Source: Pseudomonas anguilliseptica (lineage in GTDB: Bacteria > Pseudomonadota > Gammaproteobacteria > Pseudomonadales > Pseudomonadaceae). From it: DNA of 64,000 bases. The DNA lies in the NCBI RefSeq assembly GCF_900105355.1, contig NZ_FNSC01000001.1, forward strand, positions 1,922,001 through 1,986,000, read 5' to 3'. Below are positions 34,086 through 43,816 of the stretch, piece by piece. Positions within the stretch are counted from its first letter, which is position 1; each line of letters opens with the position of its first letter. The notes beneath the pieces were generated by a model that made no database searches, was not told where the DNA came from, and saw nothing but the letters and a program-made list of their open reading frames with translations. Position numbers and translations under genes: made by a program.

Positions 34086-36775
34086 GCGCGGAGTCCTGTG
34101 TCACAGATGCCATCCCGGCAGGCTTCACAAATCGGGCAGCGACTTGCGCCAATCTGACGTGCTTTGCGGGCCATTTGCAGTTGGACGTTGGCCAGGGCGA
34201 GCTGAGGCTTCTCTCCTGCCTTATCCGCATCCGCCGCCCCCGGAATAATCGGCAGCACAATGCCGATCCCAGTGCCTACGCCCGGTGCGCCGCCGGAGTT
34301 GATCTTGATGGTTGCGCCGCTGAGGGTGACGCCGCTGGGGTCGAGTTTGAGGAAGCTGCCGCCGCCGCTGGCGGTTAGTTCCATGCCGGCGTCGATTACC
34401 ACTTTGCTGCCGGCGTAGTAGTGGATTTCGTTACCGGCTTCGACGAATTGGCCGGTGCCGACTTTCACATGCTGTTTTTGCCCGACGGTGAGGTGGTCGT
34501 TGCTGCGGGTTTCCACTTTGCGGTCGGCGTGGGTGGTGCGGTGTTCTTCGGCCTGGAATTCGCTGTAGCTATTGGCTTCGACCGTATCGTGGCGCTCGTT
34601 ACCCACGCGGATTTTCTGGTCGTGCTCGATGTTCTCGTCCCAGTCGCGCTGTGCATGCAGGTAGATCTGCTCGGCACCTTTTTTGTCTTCGATGCGCAGT
34701 TCGTTATAACCGCCACCGCCGGGGCTGCTCAGGGTTTTGAACAGGCTGCGGGTTTTGTTGGCGGGCAGTTCGTAGGGCACCACATGTGCGGCGTGATACA
34801 GGCAGCCGGTGACAAGGGGCTGATCGGGATCACCCTCGAGGAAGGTCACCAGCACTTCCATACCGATACGCGGAATAGCGATAGCACCATAGCGGTCGCC
34901 AGCCCAGCTGGAGCTGACGCGCAACCAGCAACTGGTGGTGTCGTTGGCTTGGCCTTCGCGGTCCCAGTGAAATTGCACTTTGACCCGACCGTATTGGTCG
35001 CAGTGGATTTCTTCACCGGCGGGCCCCGTGACTACGACCGTCTGGCTGCCCAAGACTTTGGGTTTTGCATGCTTAAGTGCGGGGCGGTGCAGCACGTCCC
35101 AGGGGGTGGCACTGAAGCGGTTGCGGTAGCCCTGTTGGAAGCCGTCACTGGCTTGGGTGTCGCTGGTGACGGACTCTTCCAGCACCTGCGGCTGTTTGCC
35201 CTCGTGGTGGATTTCCGTCAGCAGCCAGAGCTGGTTCCAGTCGCTACGCGGGTGGTCGCTGAGGTTGAGATAGTGGCCGCTGAGCAGCAGCGGTTGGTCG
35301 CTTTCACCCTGGGCTAATTCGTAATCGCTGCGATGACGTTCGAGGTTGCGCTTGGCCAGGTGTTTGCCACGTTCACGCTCAACAAAGCGGCCGGGGTAAT
35401 CGTAGTCTTCCAGGTCGGGGCTGAACTCACTGGTAAAAGCAGCTTCCATCAACAGCTTGGGTTTTTCGAAGTCGTAGTCGCGGCGGGTTACGCGGCTGGT
35501 GCGGGTTTCCAGGCGTAAGGCGAAGCGCTTGACCACCGGCTCATCAGCCACCAGGCCTGTGTCCTGCTGGTAGGCCGTTGGCGCGAGTTTGGGGAAGACG
35601 GTTTGGTCATCACCGAAGACCAGCACATGGCCTTGCTCGCTGTGCTGGAAGTGGTAATGAATGCCTTCTTCCTCGCACAGGCGCTGGATAAAGTGCAGGT
35701 CGGACTCGTCGTACTGCACGCAGTATTCGCGTTCTGGGTAGACGGTCTGGCCGAACTCGAACTTATAGGCGTTGCTTTGGATGCCATGTTCCTCGAGCAC
35801 CTGGCTGATGATCTTTTCTACCGTCAGGTGCTGAAAGATGCGCTGGTTGATGCGGTGTGCCAGGTACGCCAGTTGCGGGCGCAGGGTGATGTGATAGCGA
35901 GTCAGACGATGGCCGGAGTCACCTTGGGCAACGCGATAAACCAGGCCATGAATGCCACCGCCATCGGCTGTGAATTCTAAAAAGGCTGGCTGATGTAGCA
36001 GGCTTTCCAGATCAAGGTCAGGGCGTTCACTGATCAGCTCGAGCTCGAATGCAAAGGGTTGGCTGATGGCCTCGCGGCCTTTAAATTCAAGCACTTGCAG
36101 ATCGTGACCGAGACCGTCGATGGCCAGGGTAAAGCGGTTTGGCGCCAGGCTTGTGGCAAGGTTGGCGGCGTTGCCGGTCAAGGCGCGAACGACTGCGGAG
36201 GCCGATACCGCGCTGCTTCTGGCATTGGCTGTAACAGCCTCAGCCGGTGGCTGGGTCGTCGCGGCCGGAGCAATATGGGTTGCGGGCTTGGGGTGAAAGA
36301 GAAAATTGCGGCAAAACACACAGTGGATTTCGTCGTACTGCAGGCCGTGTTTGCTCAACTCGCTGAATACATCGCTCAGCGCGATGGTGCTGTTCTGCAA
36401 CAACAGGGTCGGGGTTTTGCGGTTGCGCACGGTGAGGATGTCAACGCCTTCGAGCTTGGCACCGTAGGCAATGCTCGAGTACTGGTCGTAGCTGTACTTG
36501 GAAACCAAATAGTTACGCGTGGATTCCCCCGGTCCTTTCTGTTCGTGCGGCGCGATTTCACCGCGCATCACCTTGCCCAGGCGGGGGTCTTGCAGGGTTT
36601 TACCGTCCGGGCCATAAAACACCAGCGAGGTGTTGGCGGGCACGTTCAAGTGCATGCCAGGCATATAAGCGCCATGGCTGGTGATGATCAGTTTCTTGCT
36701 TGGCTGCCCAGAGGACTTCTGGAACAGATAGAAATGTTCGCCGAGAGCGGTTGCGTTCGCTGGAGTAGGTTTCAC
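34082..36775 (-). CDS. vgrG: Chimeric VgrG with an extra N-terminal domain and Cys-rich tail
   Basis: An 897-residue VgrG. The spike core starts near residue 213 (NRFTLAIDGLGHDLQVLEFKGREAI) and closely matches the other VgrG, including VQYDESDLHFIQRLCEEEGIHYHFQHS and AIAIPRIGMEVLVTFLEGDPDQP. Residues 1-165 are an added domain (KLIITSHGAYMPG, TSLVFYGPDGKTL, LSKHGLQYDEIHCVFCRNF) that by eye resembles Stv-type putative adhesin domains; this is not verified. An Ala/Thr/Pro linker (165-212) joins them. The C-terminus ends in a Cys cluster (CPICEACRDGIC), possibly metal-binding. The start is GTG at 36775, overlapping the stop of a 29-residue upstream frame. The DUF4123 gene follows with a 4-bp overlap. 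Confidence 0.88.
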   Translation of the reverse strand: MKPTPANATALGEHFYLFQKSSGQPSKKLIITSHGAYMPGMHLNVPANTSLVFYGPDGKTLQDPRLGKVMRGEIAPHEQKGPGESTRNYLVSKYSYDQYSSIAYGAKLEGVDILTVRNRKTPTLLLQNSTIALSDVFSELSKHGLQYDEIHCVFCRNFLFHPKPATHIAPAATTQPPAEAVTANARSSAVSASAVVRALTGNAANLATSLAPNRFTLAIDGLGHDLQVLEFKGREAISQPFAFELELISERPDLDLESLLHQPAFLEFTADGGGIHGLVYRVAQGDSGHRLTRYHITLRPQLAYLAHRINQRIFQHLTVEKIISQVLEEHGIQSNAYKFEFGQTVYPEREYCVQYDESDLHFIQRLCEEEGIHYHFQHSEQGHVLVFGDDQTVFPKLAPTAYQQDTGLVADEPVVKRFALRLETRTSRVTRRDYDFEKPKLLMEAAFTSEFSPDLEDYDYPGRFVERERGKHLAKRNLERHRSDYELAQGESDQPLLLSGHYLNLSDHPRSDWNQLWLLTEIHHEGKQPQVLEESVTSDTQASDGFQQGYRNRFSATPWDVLHRPALKHAKPKVLGSQTVVVTGPAGEEIHCDQYGRVKVQFHWDREGQANDTTSCWLRVSSSWAGDRYGAIAIPRIGMEVLVTFLEGDPDQPLVTGCLYHAAHVVPYELPANKTRSLFKTLSSPGGGGYNELRIEDKKGAEQIYLHAQRDWDENIEHDQKIRVGNERHDTVEANSYSEFQAEEHRTTHADRKVETRSNDHLTVGQKQHVKVGTGQFVEAGNEIHYYAGSKVVIDAGMELTASGGGSFLKLDPSGVTLSGATIKINSGGAPGVGTGIGIVLPIIPGAADADKAGEKPQLALANVQLQMARKARQIGASRCPICEACRDGICDTGLRA

Positions 36776-36861
36776 GCGAAGACTCCTACATGACCACGTT
36801 GCGGCTGGACAAGCACAGCGCTGACGGGATTGACGTAACTCTGATTGGCGGCGTTGAACAT
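36772..36861 (-). CDS. 29-residue upstream frame coupled to the chimeric vgrG
   Basis: A short frame that begins MFNAANQSYVNPV. A strong ribosome site (AAGGAGA) lies about 6 bp before its ATG at 36861. Its TGA overlaps the GTG start of vgrG (GTGA), so translation of vgrG could depend on it. Its first residues resemble the usual VgrG start (the other VgrG starts MFNPANETHFSL). It may therefore be the remains of an original vgrG start displaced when the extra domain was inserted. Too short to assign a function. Confidence 0.45.
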   Translation of the reverse strand: MFNAANQSYVNPVSAVLVQPQRGHVGVFA

Positions 36862-36878
36862 GCTCTTCTCCTTAAGCC

Positions 36879-38390
36879 TTACACGTCAGCCGGGCTGATA
36901 CTCAGCCGCTGCATGCGGTACAGCAGGGTGCGGCGCGGCAGGCCCAGTTCGCAGGCGGCGCTGGTCTGGTTGCCACGGTTTTTGCGTAGGCAGTCGAGCA
37001 GCAGGCTGCGTTCGACGCGCTCCATGCGTTCGCGCAGGTTCATACCACTGTCATCCGGGCTGCTGTCCTGGCGCAGGTTGAAGTACTCGGGCAGTAGCTC
37101 GCCGCCTTCACACAACAGCACCGCGCGTTCGACCATGCCTTTGAGTTCACGCACGTTACCGGGGAAGGCGTAGCTGGCCAGTTGTTCCAGGGTGCGGTCG
37201 GCCCATCGGCAAGGGTTGCGCTGCAGGAAGGCGCTGGCCTTGTCGGCAAAGTGCCGGGCCAGGGTGAGAATGTCTTGCTCACGTTCGCGCAGGGCCGGCA
37301 GCTCGATAGGGAACTGCGCCAAGCGGTAGTACAGGTCTTCGCGGAAACGACCTTCTTCGACCAGGCTGCGCAGGTTGTGGTGAGTGGCCGAGACGATGCG
37401 TACATCGACTTTGTGCGTGCTGGTTGAGCCGAGCGGGCGCACTTCACCTTCCTGCAAGACGCGCAGCAGCTTGGCTTGCAGGCTCAGCGGCATATCACCG
37501 ATTTCATCGAGGAACAGGGTGCCGCCATTGGCCGCATCGAACAGGCCTTGATGGTCGCGGTCGGCGCCGCTGAACGCGCCTTTGCGGTAGCCGAACAGTT
37601 CACTTTCCAGCAGGTTTTCCGGCAGCGAGGCGCAGTTCTGCACCACAAAGGCTTTGCTGCGGCGGAAGCCGCAATCGTGAATGGCGCGGGCTACCAGCTC
37701 TTTACCGGTGCCGGTTTCACCCGCCAGCAATACGCTGACTGGGTTGTGCAGCACTTTGCTGATCAGCTGGTAGACGCTGCGCATCGCCGGGCTGTCGCCA
37801 ATCAGGCCATAGCCGCTGGCGCAGGGCGTACTGACCACGGCAACCGGCTGGTCGTCGCTCGGAGCGCGCAGGCGTTGCAGCAGGTGCAGTTGGGCGACGA
37901 CAAAACTGCCCAGCTGGCCAAGCGAGTCGGCAAAGCCTTGCAGCTCCCGCGAGCGCTGGCTGGCAATCAGCAACAGGCCGGTGACGCCTTTCTGCTCATC
38001 CAGCAGCGGTTGGCACAGCAAGCTGCGCCAAGGCTGTTGCGCCTCGGGCAGGAAGCCGGTCTGGTGCAGGTTGCGGTCCAGCTCATTGAGGCTCAGCGTC
38101 TGGTTCTGGCACAGGCAGTACTGCAGCAGATGTTCGCCGTCGTAGTCGCTGGACAGGCTGGCATCCGCACGCGGTTGCAACAGGCCGTCCTGCCATTCGG
38201 CGGACAGCGTCAGGCGCGTGTGGGTATCGTCGAGCAGGTACAGCTGGCTCAGTTCGCTGCCGGACAGCTGCGCGGCACTTTCCACCAGGCCGCCGAGCAG
38301 GGCATCGCTAGTGGACGCACGCGCCAGCGTGGCGAAACGTTGCAACAGCGCTTCTGCATAGCGCAGCGGCTGCGGCACCTGACTGAACAT
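36879..38390 (-). CDS. sfa: Sigma-54-dependent T6SS transcriptional activator (Sfa/VasH type)
   Basis: A 503-residue bacterial enhancer-binding protein. An N-terminal GAF-like sensor (about 1-165) precedes a central AAA+ domain with Walker [15 protein letters not shown], the sigma-54-contacting [28 protein letters not shown], and an arginine-finger region. A C-terminal Fis-type helix-turn-helix ([26 protein letters not shown]) follows. The ATG at 38390 lies 11 bp after clpV; GTG codons just upstream are alternatives. VasH and Sfa proteins activate hcp/vgrG operons with RpoN; targets here are not shown by the sequence. Confidence 0.93.
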   Translation of the reverse strand: MFSQVPQPLRYAEALLQRFATLARASTSDALLGGLVESAAQLSGSELSQLYLLDDTHTRLTLSAEWQDGLLQPRADASLSSDYDGEHLLQYCLCQNQTLSLNELDRNLHQTGFLPEAQQPWRSLLCQPLLDEQKGVTGLLLIASQRSRELQGFADSLGQLGSFVVAQLHLLQRLRAPSDDQPVAVVSTPCASGYGLIGDSPAMRSVYQLISKVLHNPVSVLLAGETGTGKELVARAIHDCGFRRSKAFVVQNCASLPENLLESELFGYRKGAFSGADRDHQGLFDAANGGTLFLDEIGDMPLSLQAKLLRVLQEGEVRPLGSTSTHKVDVRIVSATHHNLRSLVEEGRFREDLYYRLAQFPIELPALREREQDILTLARHFADKASAFLQRNPCRWADRTLEQLASYAFPGNVRELKGMVERAVLLCEGGELLPEYFNLRQDSSPDDSGMNLRERMERVERSLLLDCLRKNRGNQTSAACELGLPRRTLLYRMQRLSISPADV

Positions 38391-38400
38391 CAGCGACACG

Positions 38401-41016
38401 TTAAGCGAACTCACAGGCCACCGATCCTTCGCCGTCCAGGGTGGCGTGCACACGTTGCAGGTTTTCGCCGCTGGCCATGGCGTCGAGCAGGCGGTCGACC
38501 ACCAGCGGTTGCAGGTGTTGGTCAATCAGGTGATCGATCAGGCGTGCGCCGCTGTCGCTGTGGCTGCAGCGTTCGGCCAGATTCTCCAGCAGGGCAGGGG
38601 CGTAGCTGAACTGCAATTGGCGACGTTGCAGGCGCTCAGCGAAGCGCTCCAGCTTGAGACCGACCAGTTCGTTGAGCACCTCGCCATTGATCGGGTAGTA
38701 CGGCACCACGCGCATACGGCCGAGCAGTGCCGGCTTGAAGTGCTGGGTCAGGGGCGGGCGAATCGCTTGCTCAAGGTCTTCCGCATCCGGGCGCTGGCCG
38801 CCCTGGCAGAGGCTGGCGATCCGCTCGCTGGCCAGGTTGCTGGTCATCAGGATCAGCGTGTTGCGGAAGTTGATCTCGCGGCCTTCGCCGTCGTTGGCCA
38901 CGCCCTTGTCAAAGATCTGATAGAAGACGTTCATCACGTCCGGATCGGCTTTTTCCACTTCATCGAGCAGCACCACCGAGTAGGGCTTCTGCCGCACGGC
39001 TTCGGTGAGCATGCCGCCTTCGCCGTAGCCGACGTAGCCGGGTGGTGCGCCGATCAGGCGGGAGACGGTGTGCTTCTCCTGGAATTCGGACATGTTGATG
39101 GTGGTAAGGAAGCGCTCGCCGCCGTACAGCAGATCCGCCAGGGCCAGGGCGGTTTCGGTCTTGCCGACGCCGCTGGGGCCGACCAGCAGAAACACGCCGA
39201 CCGGTGCATCGGCGCGATTGAGGCCAGCGGCGGTGGCACGCATCGAACGGTCCAGGGCGGCGATGGCTTGCTCCTGGCCGCGCACGCGCAGGCCGAGGTC
39301 GCGGGCGAAGGTCAGCACTTTGTTGTTGTGCTCGCGGGCCAGCTGGCTCAGCGGCACGCCGGTCCAGTGGCTGATCACTTCGGCCACCAGGCGTGGGCAG
39401 ACTTCGAAACTGACCAGGCGCTCATTCACCTGAGCACTGGCCAGCTCGGCTTGCACGGCGCGCAGTTCGTCTTCCAATTGCTCCAGCGGCACGGCCTGGC
39501 CGTCGCTGTCTTCCGGTTTGGCTTCGGCTTCGCTCGGGTTCTGGCGCAGGCTGGCGCACTGCTTGCGCAACTCCAGCAGACGTTCGGCCAGTTCGCGCTG
39601 CACCGACCAGCGGGTTTCGATCTGCTCAAGTTCAGCGCGGGCCTGGCTCAGGCGCGCTTCGAGCTGTTCGAGGATTTCGCTGTCGATCTGCAAACCGGCT
39701 TGTTTGTCGCGGCCCATGGCTTCGCTCTGCCGTTCGCCTTCGGCAATTTCACCGCGCAGACGCTCCAGTGCCTCCGGTGCAGCGGCCAGGCTGATGCGCA
39801 CGCGGGCGCAGGCGGTGTCGAGGACATCGACGGCTTTGTCCGGCAGCTGACGGCCAGCCAGGTAGCGCGCCGACAGTTCGGCGGCGGCGACCACGGCGTC
39901 ATCACGCAGGTAGATGCCGTGGCTCTTCTCATACACTGGCGCCAGGCCGCGCAGAATGGTCACGGCCTCTTCGACTGTTGGTTCGTGCAGTTGCACGGGC
40001 TGGAAGCGCCGGGCCAGGGCCGGGTCCTTCTCGAAGTACTTCTTGTATTCGCTCCAGGTGGTGGCGGCGATGGTGCGCAGCTCGCCACGCGCCAGGGCGG
40101 GCTTGAGCAGGTTGGCTGCGTCGCCGCTGCCGGCCTGGCCGCCGGCACCGATCAGGGTGTGGGCTTCATCGATAAACAGGATGATCGGCTTGGGCGAGCC
40201 TTTGACCTCATCGATTACGCCTTGCAGGCGGCGTTCGAACTCACCTTTGACACTGGCGCCGGCTTGCAGCAGGCCGAGGTCCAGGCACAGCAGTTCGACA
40301 CCCTTGAGCGCGGCGGGTACCTCACCAGCGGCGATGCGCAGGGCCAGGCCTTCGACGATGGCGGTCTTGCCGACACCGGCTTCGCCGACCACGATCGGGT
40401 TGCTTTTACGGCGGCGGGCGAGGATGTCGATCATCTGGCGGATCGCGCCATCGCGGCACAGCACCGGGTCGAGCTTGCCGTCACGGGCCTGCTGGGTAAA
40501 GTTGTGGGTGAAGCGCGAGAGGTTCGACTCACCACTGGCTGCTGGCTTGCCAGCGGTGGTTTGCGGCTGCTGGGCCAGGGCGAATTCGCGCAGGCGTTCG
40601 GCATTCAGCTTGGCCAGCAATGGTTGGTAATGGCTGCCGGCATAGCGCATTGGGTTGCGCAGCAGGGCGAGGATTAGCGCGGCTTCATCAACCTGGCTCT
40701 GGCCGAGCTCCAGGCTGGCGACTAACAGAGCATCCTGCAGCCATTGCACCAGTTCGGTGGCAAATATCGGGTTGCGCGATTCACTGTGTTCGCCACGCGG
40801 TTGTAGGGCGCGGGCCAGCTCGCCGGCGTCCACTTCGGCATCCTGCAGTGCGCGGGGCAGCAAGCCTTCCGGGCGCTCAAGCAGGCCGAGCAGCAGATCT
40901 TCGACGAGAATCTTGCTGCCGCCGCGAACCACGCAGCGCTCGGCGGCGCATTCCAGGTCATGTTTGCTGGCCGCGTCGAGGGCTTGAACCAGTTGCTGTA
41001 AATCGACGTTGATCAT
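38401..41016 (-). CDS. clpV: Type VI secretion AAA+ ATPase ClpV (TssH)
   Basis: An 871-residue ClpB-like ATPase that disassembles contracted TssBC sheaths for reuse. The N-terminal Clp_N domain binds TssC. AAA-1 has Walker A GEAGVGKTAIVEG and Walker B IILFIDEAHTLIGAGG. A coiled-coil middle region spans about 410-520. AAA-2 has GPSGVGKTETALALA and VVLLDEVEKADPDV. Three Met codons lie near the start; MINVDLQQLV at 41016 has AAGGA at 9-bp spacing and is preferred over 41022. Confidence 0.96.
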   Translation of the reverse strand: MINVDLQQLVQALDAASKHDLECAAERCVVRGGSKILVEDLLLGLLERPEGLLPRALQDAEVDAGELARALQPRGEHSESRNPIFATELVQWLQDALLVASLELGQSQVDEAALILALLRNPMRYAGSHYQPLLAKLNAERLREFALAQQPQTTAGKPAASGESNLSRFTHNFTQQARDGKLDPVLCRDGAIRQMIDILARRRKSNPIVVGEAGVGKTAIVEGLALRIAAGEVPAALKGVELLCLDLGLLQAGASVKGEFERRLQGVIDEVKGSPKPIILFIDEAHTLIGAGGQAGSGDAANLLKPALARGELRTIAATTWSEYKKYFEKDPALARRFQPVQLHEPTVEEAVTILRGLAPVYEKSHGIYLRDDAVVAAAELSARYLAGRQLPDKAVDVLDTACARVRISLAAAPEALERLRGEIAEGERQSEAMGRDKQAGLQIDSEILEQLEARLSQARAELEQIETRWSVQRELAERLLELRKQCASLRQNPSEAEAKPEDSDGQAVPLEQLEDELRAVQAELASAQVNERLVSFEVCPRLVAEVISHWTGVPLSQLAREHNNKVLTFARDLGLRVRGQEQAIAALDRSMRATAAGLNRADAPVGVFLLVGPSGVGKTETALALADLLYGGERFLTTINMSEFQEKHTVSRLIGAPPGYVGYGEGGMLTEAVRQKPYSVVLLDEVEKADPDVMNVFYQIFDKGVANDGEGREINFRNTLILMTSNLASERIASLCQGGQRPDAEDLEQAIRPPLTQHFKPALLGRMRVVPYYPINGEVLNELVGLKLERFAERLQRRQLQFSYAPALLENLAERCSHSDSGARLIDHLIDQHLQPLVVDRLLDAMASGENLQRVHATLDGEGSVACEFA

Positions 41017-41028
41017 CTTCATCAATCC

Positions 41029-42036
41029 TTAATGAGCTTTGCTGCCGAGGGTGACCACGCCGTCGGCGTTGTCACGCCCCAGCCAAGTGGTCCAGCCCAG
41101 CAGGCAGGGGGTGTCCGCGCCGAGGCGCAATTCGCGTATTTCGTCCTGGCGCAGTTCCAGGCGGATGTCGTAATCCAGCGGGTCGCGCAGGGTGAAGCGC
41201 ACCAGCGCGCAGAGCGGTTGGTAGCCGCTGCCGATGGGCAGAAATTCATGGAGGCGATCCCAGTTCAGCTGGCGTACATGGATGCGGAACTTGCCGCCGC
41301 GGTCACGCACGAACTCGCCGAGCACCAGGCTTTCACCCAGCTGGCTGTTGGCCTGGCCGAGGCGGTTGCGCTGCTCACCGAGGATTTCCACCTGACGCTC
41401 CAGGCACTGCTCGATATGCAGGTCGGCATGCTTGAAGTAGTAACGCAGCACCGACTCGATCAGCGCCGCCGAGTGGGCACGCAGACTGAGCAGGCCCAGA
41501 TAAGGCAGCAGGCGCTTCCAGTTCAGCTCCTTGGCCTGGCGAATGGTTTCCCCGCCTAAGCCGATCAGGGCAAACAGGTGTGCGGAGAACGCGTCGACCG
41601 CGCCGCTTTGAAAGCGGGTGTGGTAGCGGTATTTCTGCCAGGTTGGCAGTAGCAGACGCTGCAGGCGGTTGTTGAACAGGTCGAGGAAGTCGCGGGTCGG
41701 GTTGCCATCTTCACTGTCACCCAGCGCTTGCTCACCGTAGAACGCTGGCAGTGGTGAGCCGGCACCAAACAGGCTGACCAAGTTGATGCGCAGGCGCGCG
41801 CGCAGCTCGCCGTGCTCTTCAAAGAACTGCACGCGATCAATATCGCTACCGGGGAACCCCATGCTCGGGTTGGCCTGCAGTTCCAGTCGCTGATACAGCG
41901 CCTCTTCATCCAGTTCAGGATGAGCGGCGTGCAAGCGTTCCAGCACCAGCTGCACACCCTGGAACAGGCTGTACTCGCGGATGCCCCGGCTAAGCCGGTT
42001 TAGAGCAGGGGCTGTAGCCCCATGCGCGGCGTCCAT
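41029..42036 (-). CDS. tssG: Type VI secretion baseplate protein TssG
   Basis: A 335-residue TssG, the baseplate wedge partner of TssF. Family motifs include REYSLFQGVQLVLERLHAAHP near the N-terminus, FYGEQALGDSEDGNPTRDFLDLFNNRLQRLLLPTWQKYRY in the middle and FTLRDPLDYDIRLELR near the end. The start overlaps tssF by 37 bp, a usual arrangement for this pair. No closer start would keep the conserved N-terminal helix. Confidence 0.95.
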   Translation of the reverse strand: MDAAHGATAPALNRLSRGIREYSLFQGVQLVLERLHAAHPELDEEALYQRLELQANPSMGFPGSDIDRVQFFEEHGELRARLRINLVSLFGAGSPLPAFYGEQALGDSEDGNPTRDFLDLFNNRLQRLLLPTWQKYRYHTRFQSGAVDAFSAHLFALIGLGGETIRQAKELNWKRLLPYLGLLSLRAHSAALIESVLRYYFKHADLHIEQCLERQVEILGEQRNRLGQANSQLGESLVLGEFVRDRGGKFRIHVRQLNWDRLHEFLPIGSGYQPLCALVRFTLRDPLDYDIRLELRQDEIRELRLGADTPCLLGWTTWLGRDNADGVVTLGSKAH

Positions 42037-43790
42037 TGGTACACCTCTCCCTGTGTGCTCTGTACGCGCAGCTCGTGGTACGAGTTCAAGCTGGCATACA
42101 GGGCGAAAAATTCATTGAGTACGGTGGCGAAGAGAAACAGGTCACCCTCACCCACATAACCCTCGGGGTTGATCGTCAATTGCGTACGTACACCGCGCAC
42201 CGGCAGGCCGCGATGCAGTCGGTCGACGTGCTGGTGGCTGATGCTTTTCAGGCCGTCGAGCAGGCGCTTGCTGACCTTCTCCGCGTGCTGGTCGTAGTAG
42301 CGCGGCAGGTCGTAGGTTTCGAGAATTACCTTGAGTGCCTCGACGTTGGCCAGCGACAGGTAGTTCAGCGACATGTTGCTGATCAGTTTCCACAGAAAGT
42401 CGCGATGCAACGGCGGTGCATAGCTCGGCGTGACTGCGCTGATATTGCGGAAGGTGAGAAACTCCGGGGTGTCCTCGCAGGGCATGCAGATATCACCGAG
42501 GCCCAGCTGACGCGGCAGGTTCTGGTTGGTGCAGGTCAGCTCGATGGATAGCGTTTCATGCTGATCGAGGTTGCGTAGGCCAAAGCTCAGGTAGGTTTCC
42601 AGGCCGTCGCCAAGCAGCGACGGTTGCTGGCGCACGCTGTAGTGCGGGCGCGCCAGGGGCACGTCGAAGCTGGCGTCGTGCTCGAAGGATTCGAACGGCA
42701 CGTACTCTTCGTAACCCTTGCCGCCAGGCTTCCAGCCGGTGACGCGATCCACCGAGAACACCCCGCAATGCTCGGAATCGAGCTCCGAGGGCAGCAGCAG
42801 GTATTGATCCTGCTTGCCGTCGAGGCGAATCGGGATAGCGTCATGGGCGAACAGGTTGACCACCGGCGTGCAATACAGCCGCACGTTATCCAGGGTCGGG
42901 CGGATACGTTGCACGCCGGCTTTGTGGATATCGAAACGCAGTTCGATGCCACGCGCCTGTTTGAGCACGTCTTCTGGGACGCGCTTGAGTGCATCGATGC
43001 CGAGCAGGTCGACAAACAGGAACTTGTCCTGGAAGGCGAAGTATTCCTGCAGGTAGCGGTAACCGCGGAAGGTATTCAGCGGGTAGGGGATCAGCGCTTG
43101 ATCTTCGGCAAAACCGACAGGTTGGACATTGCTGCTGGGTAGGCCCAGGGGATCCAACGGCCGGCCTAAGGTGTCCTGCAGCGGCTTGCCAGCTGCATCG
43201 AGCAGCACCAGCTGCACGCCGCCGAGATGGCGCAACAGGCTGAGGAACAACAGCTGGCTGATATAGCGTTCGCCAGCCAGGTGTAGGCGCAACTGCTTGA
43301 GGTTGAGCTCGCCAAGGTGGCCGTCTGCAGTCATGCCCAGGAGCAGGCTGAGCATCGCACCATCGCCCTTGACCGAGTAATCCAGGCCATTGAGCGCCAG
43401 CGGCAGCACTTCGGTGGCAAAGGCAGTGCGGAAACGGCAGGTCACGCCCTGGATCGGCTTGGATTCTACCGGCGTATGGCGAGGCACCAGCAAGGCACCG
43501 CCGGGGCGTTTGAGCGGGTCGAACTGCAACATGCTGAACGCTGGCAGCGGACGCATATAGTTCGGCCACAGCAGGTGCATCAGCGAGTGGGTCAGCTCCG
43601 GCAGTTCGTCATCAAGCTTCTGCCGCAACCGCCCAGTGAGAAAGGCGAAACCTTCCAGCAGTCGCTCGACATCCGGGTCGCGCCCGCTCTGCCCAAGAAA
43701 CGGCGCCAATGCCGGGCTGCGCTCGGCAAACCGCTTGCCGAGTTGGCGCAGGGCGGTGAGTTCGCTCTGGTAGTAGTGGTTAAAAGACAT
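42000..43790 (-). CDS. tssF: Type VI secretion baseplate protein TssF
   Basis: A 596-residue TssF. The N-terminal signature FNHYYQSELTALRQLGKRFAERSPALAPFLGQSGRDPDVERLLEGFAFLTGRLRQKLDDELPELTHSLMHLLWPNY is strongly conserved in the family. With TssE, TssG and TssK it forms the baseplate wedge on which the tail assembles. It is the first gene downstream of the PAAR effector module, so the module splits tssE from tssF. Confidence 0.96.
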   Translation of the reverse strand: MSFNHYYQSELTALRQLGKRFAERSPALAPFLGQSGRDPDVERLLEGFAFLTGRLRQKLDDELPELTHSLMHLLWPNYMRPLPAFSMLQFDPLKRPGGALLVPRHTPVESKPIQGVTCRFRTAFATEVLPLALNGLDYSVKGDGAMLSLLLGMTADGHLGELNLKQLRLHLAGERYISQLLFLSLLRHLGGVQLVLLDAAGKPLQDTLGRPLDPLGLPSSNVQPVGFAEDQALIPYPLNTFRGYRYLQEYFAFQDKFLFVDLLGIDALKRVPEDVLKQARGIELRFDIHKAGVQRIRPTLDNVRLYCTPVVNLFAHDAIPIRLDGKQDQYLLLPSELDSEHCGVFSVDRVTGWKPGGKGYEEYVPFESFEHDASFDVPLARPHYSVRQQPSLLGDGLETYLSFGLRNLDQHETLSIELTCTNQNLPRQLGLGDICMPCEDTPEFLTFRNISAVTPSYAPPLHRDFLWKLISNMSLNYLSLANVEALKVILETYDLPRYYDQHAEKVSKRLLDGLKSISHQHVDRLHRGLPVRGVRTQLTINPEGYVGEGDLFLFATVLNEFFALYASLNSYHELRVQSTQGEVYQWTPRMGLQPLL

Positions 43791-43816
43791 TCAAGGTGCT
43801 CATCCGTGGGCGTTGA

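Noticed and set aside
38446..40677. 743-codon open frame antisense to clpV
   Set aside because: Same explanation: a shadow of biased codons in clpV. The composition is typical of antisense frames, with no motif.
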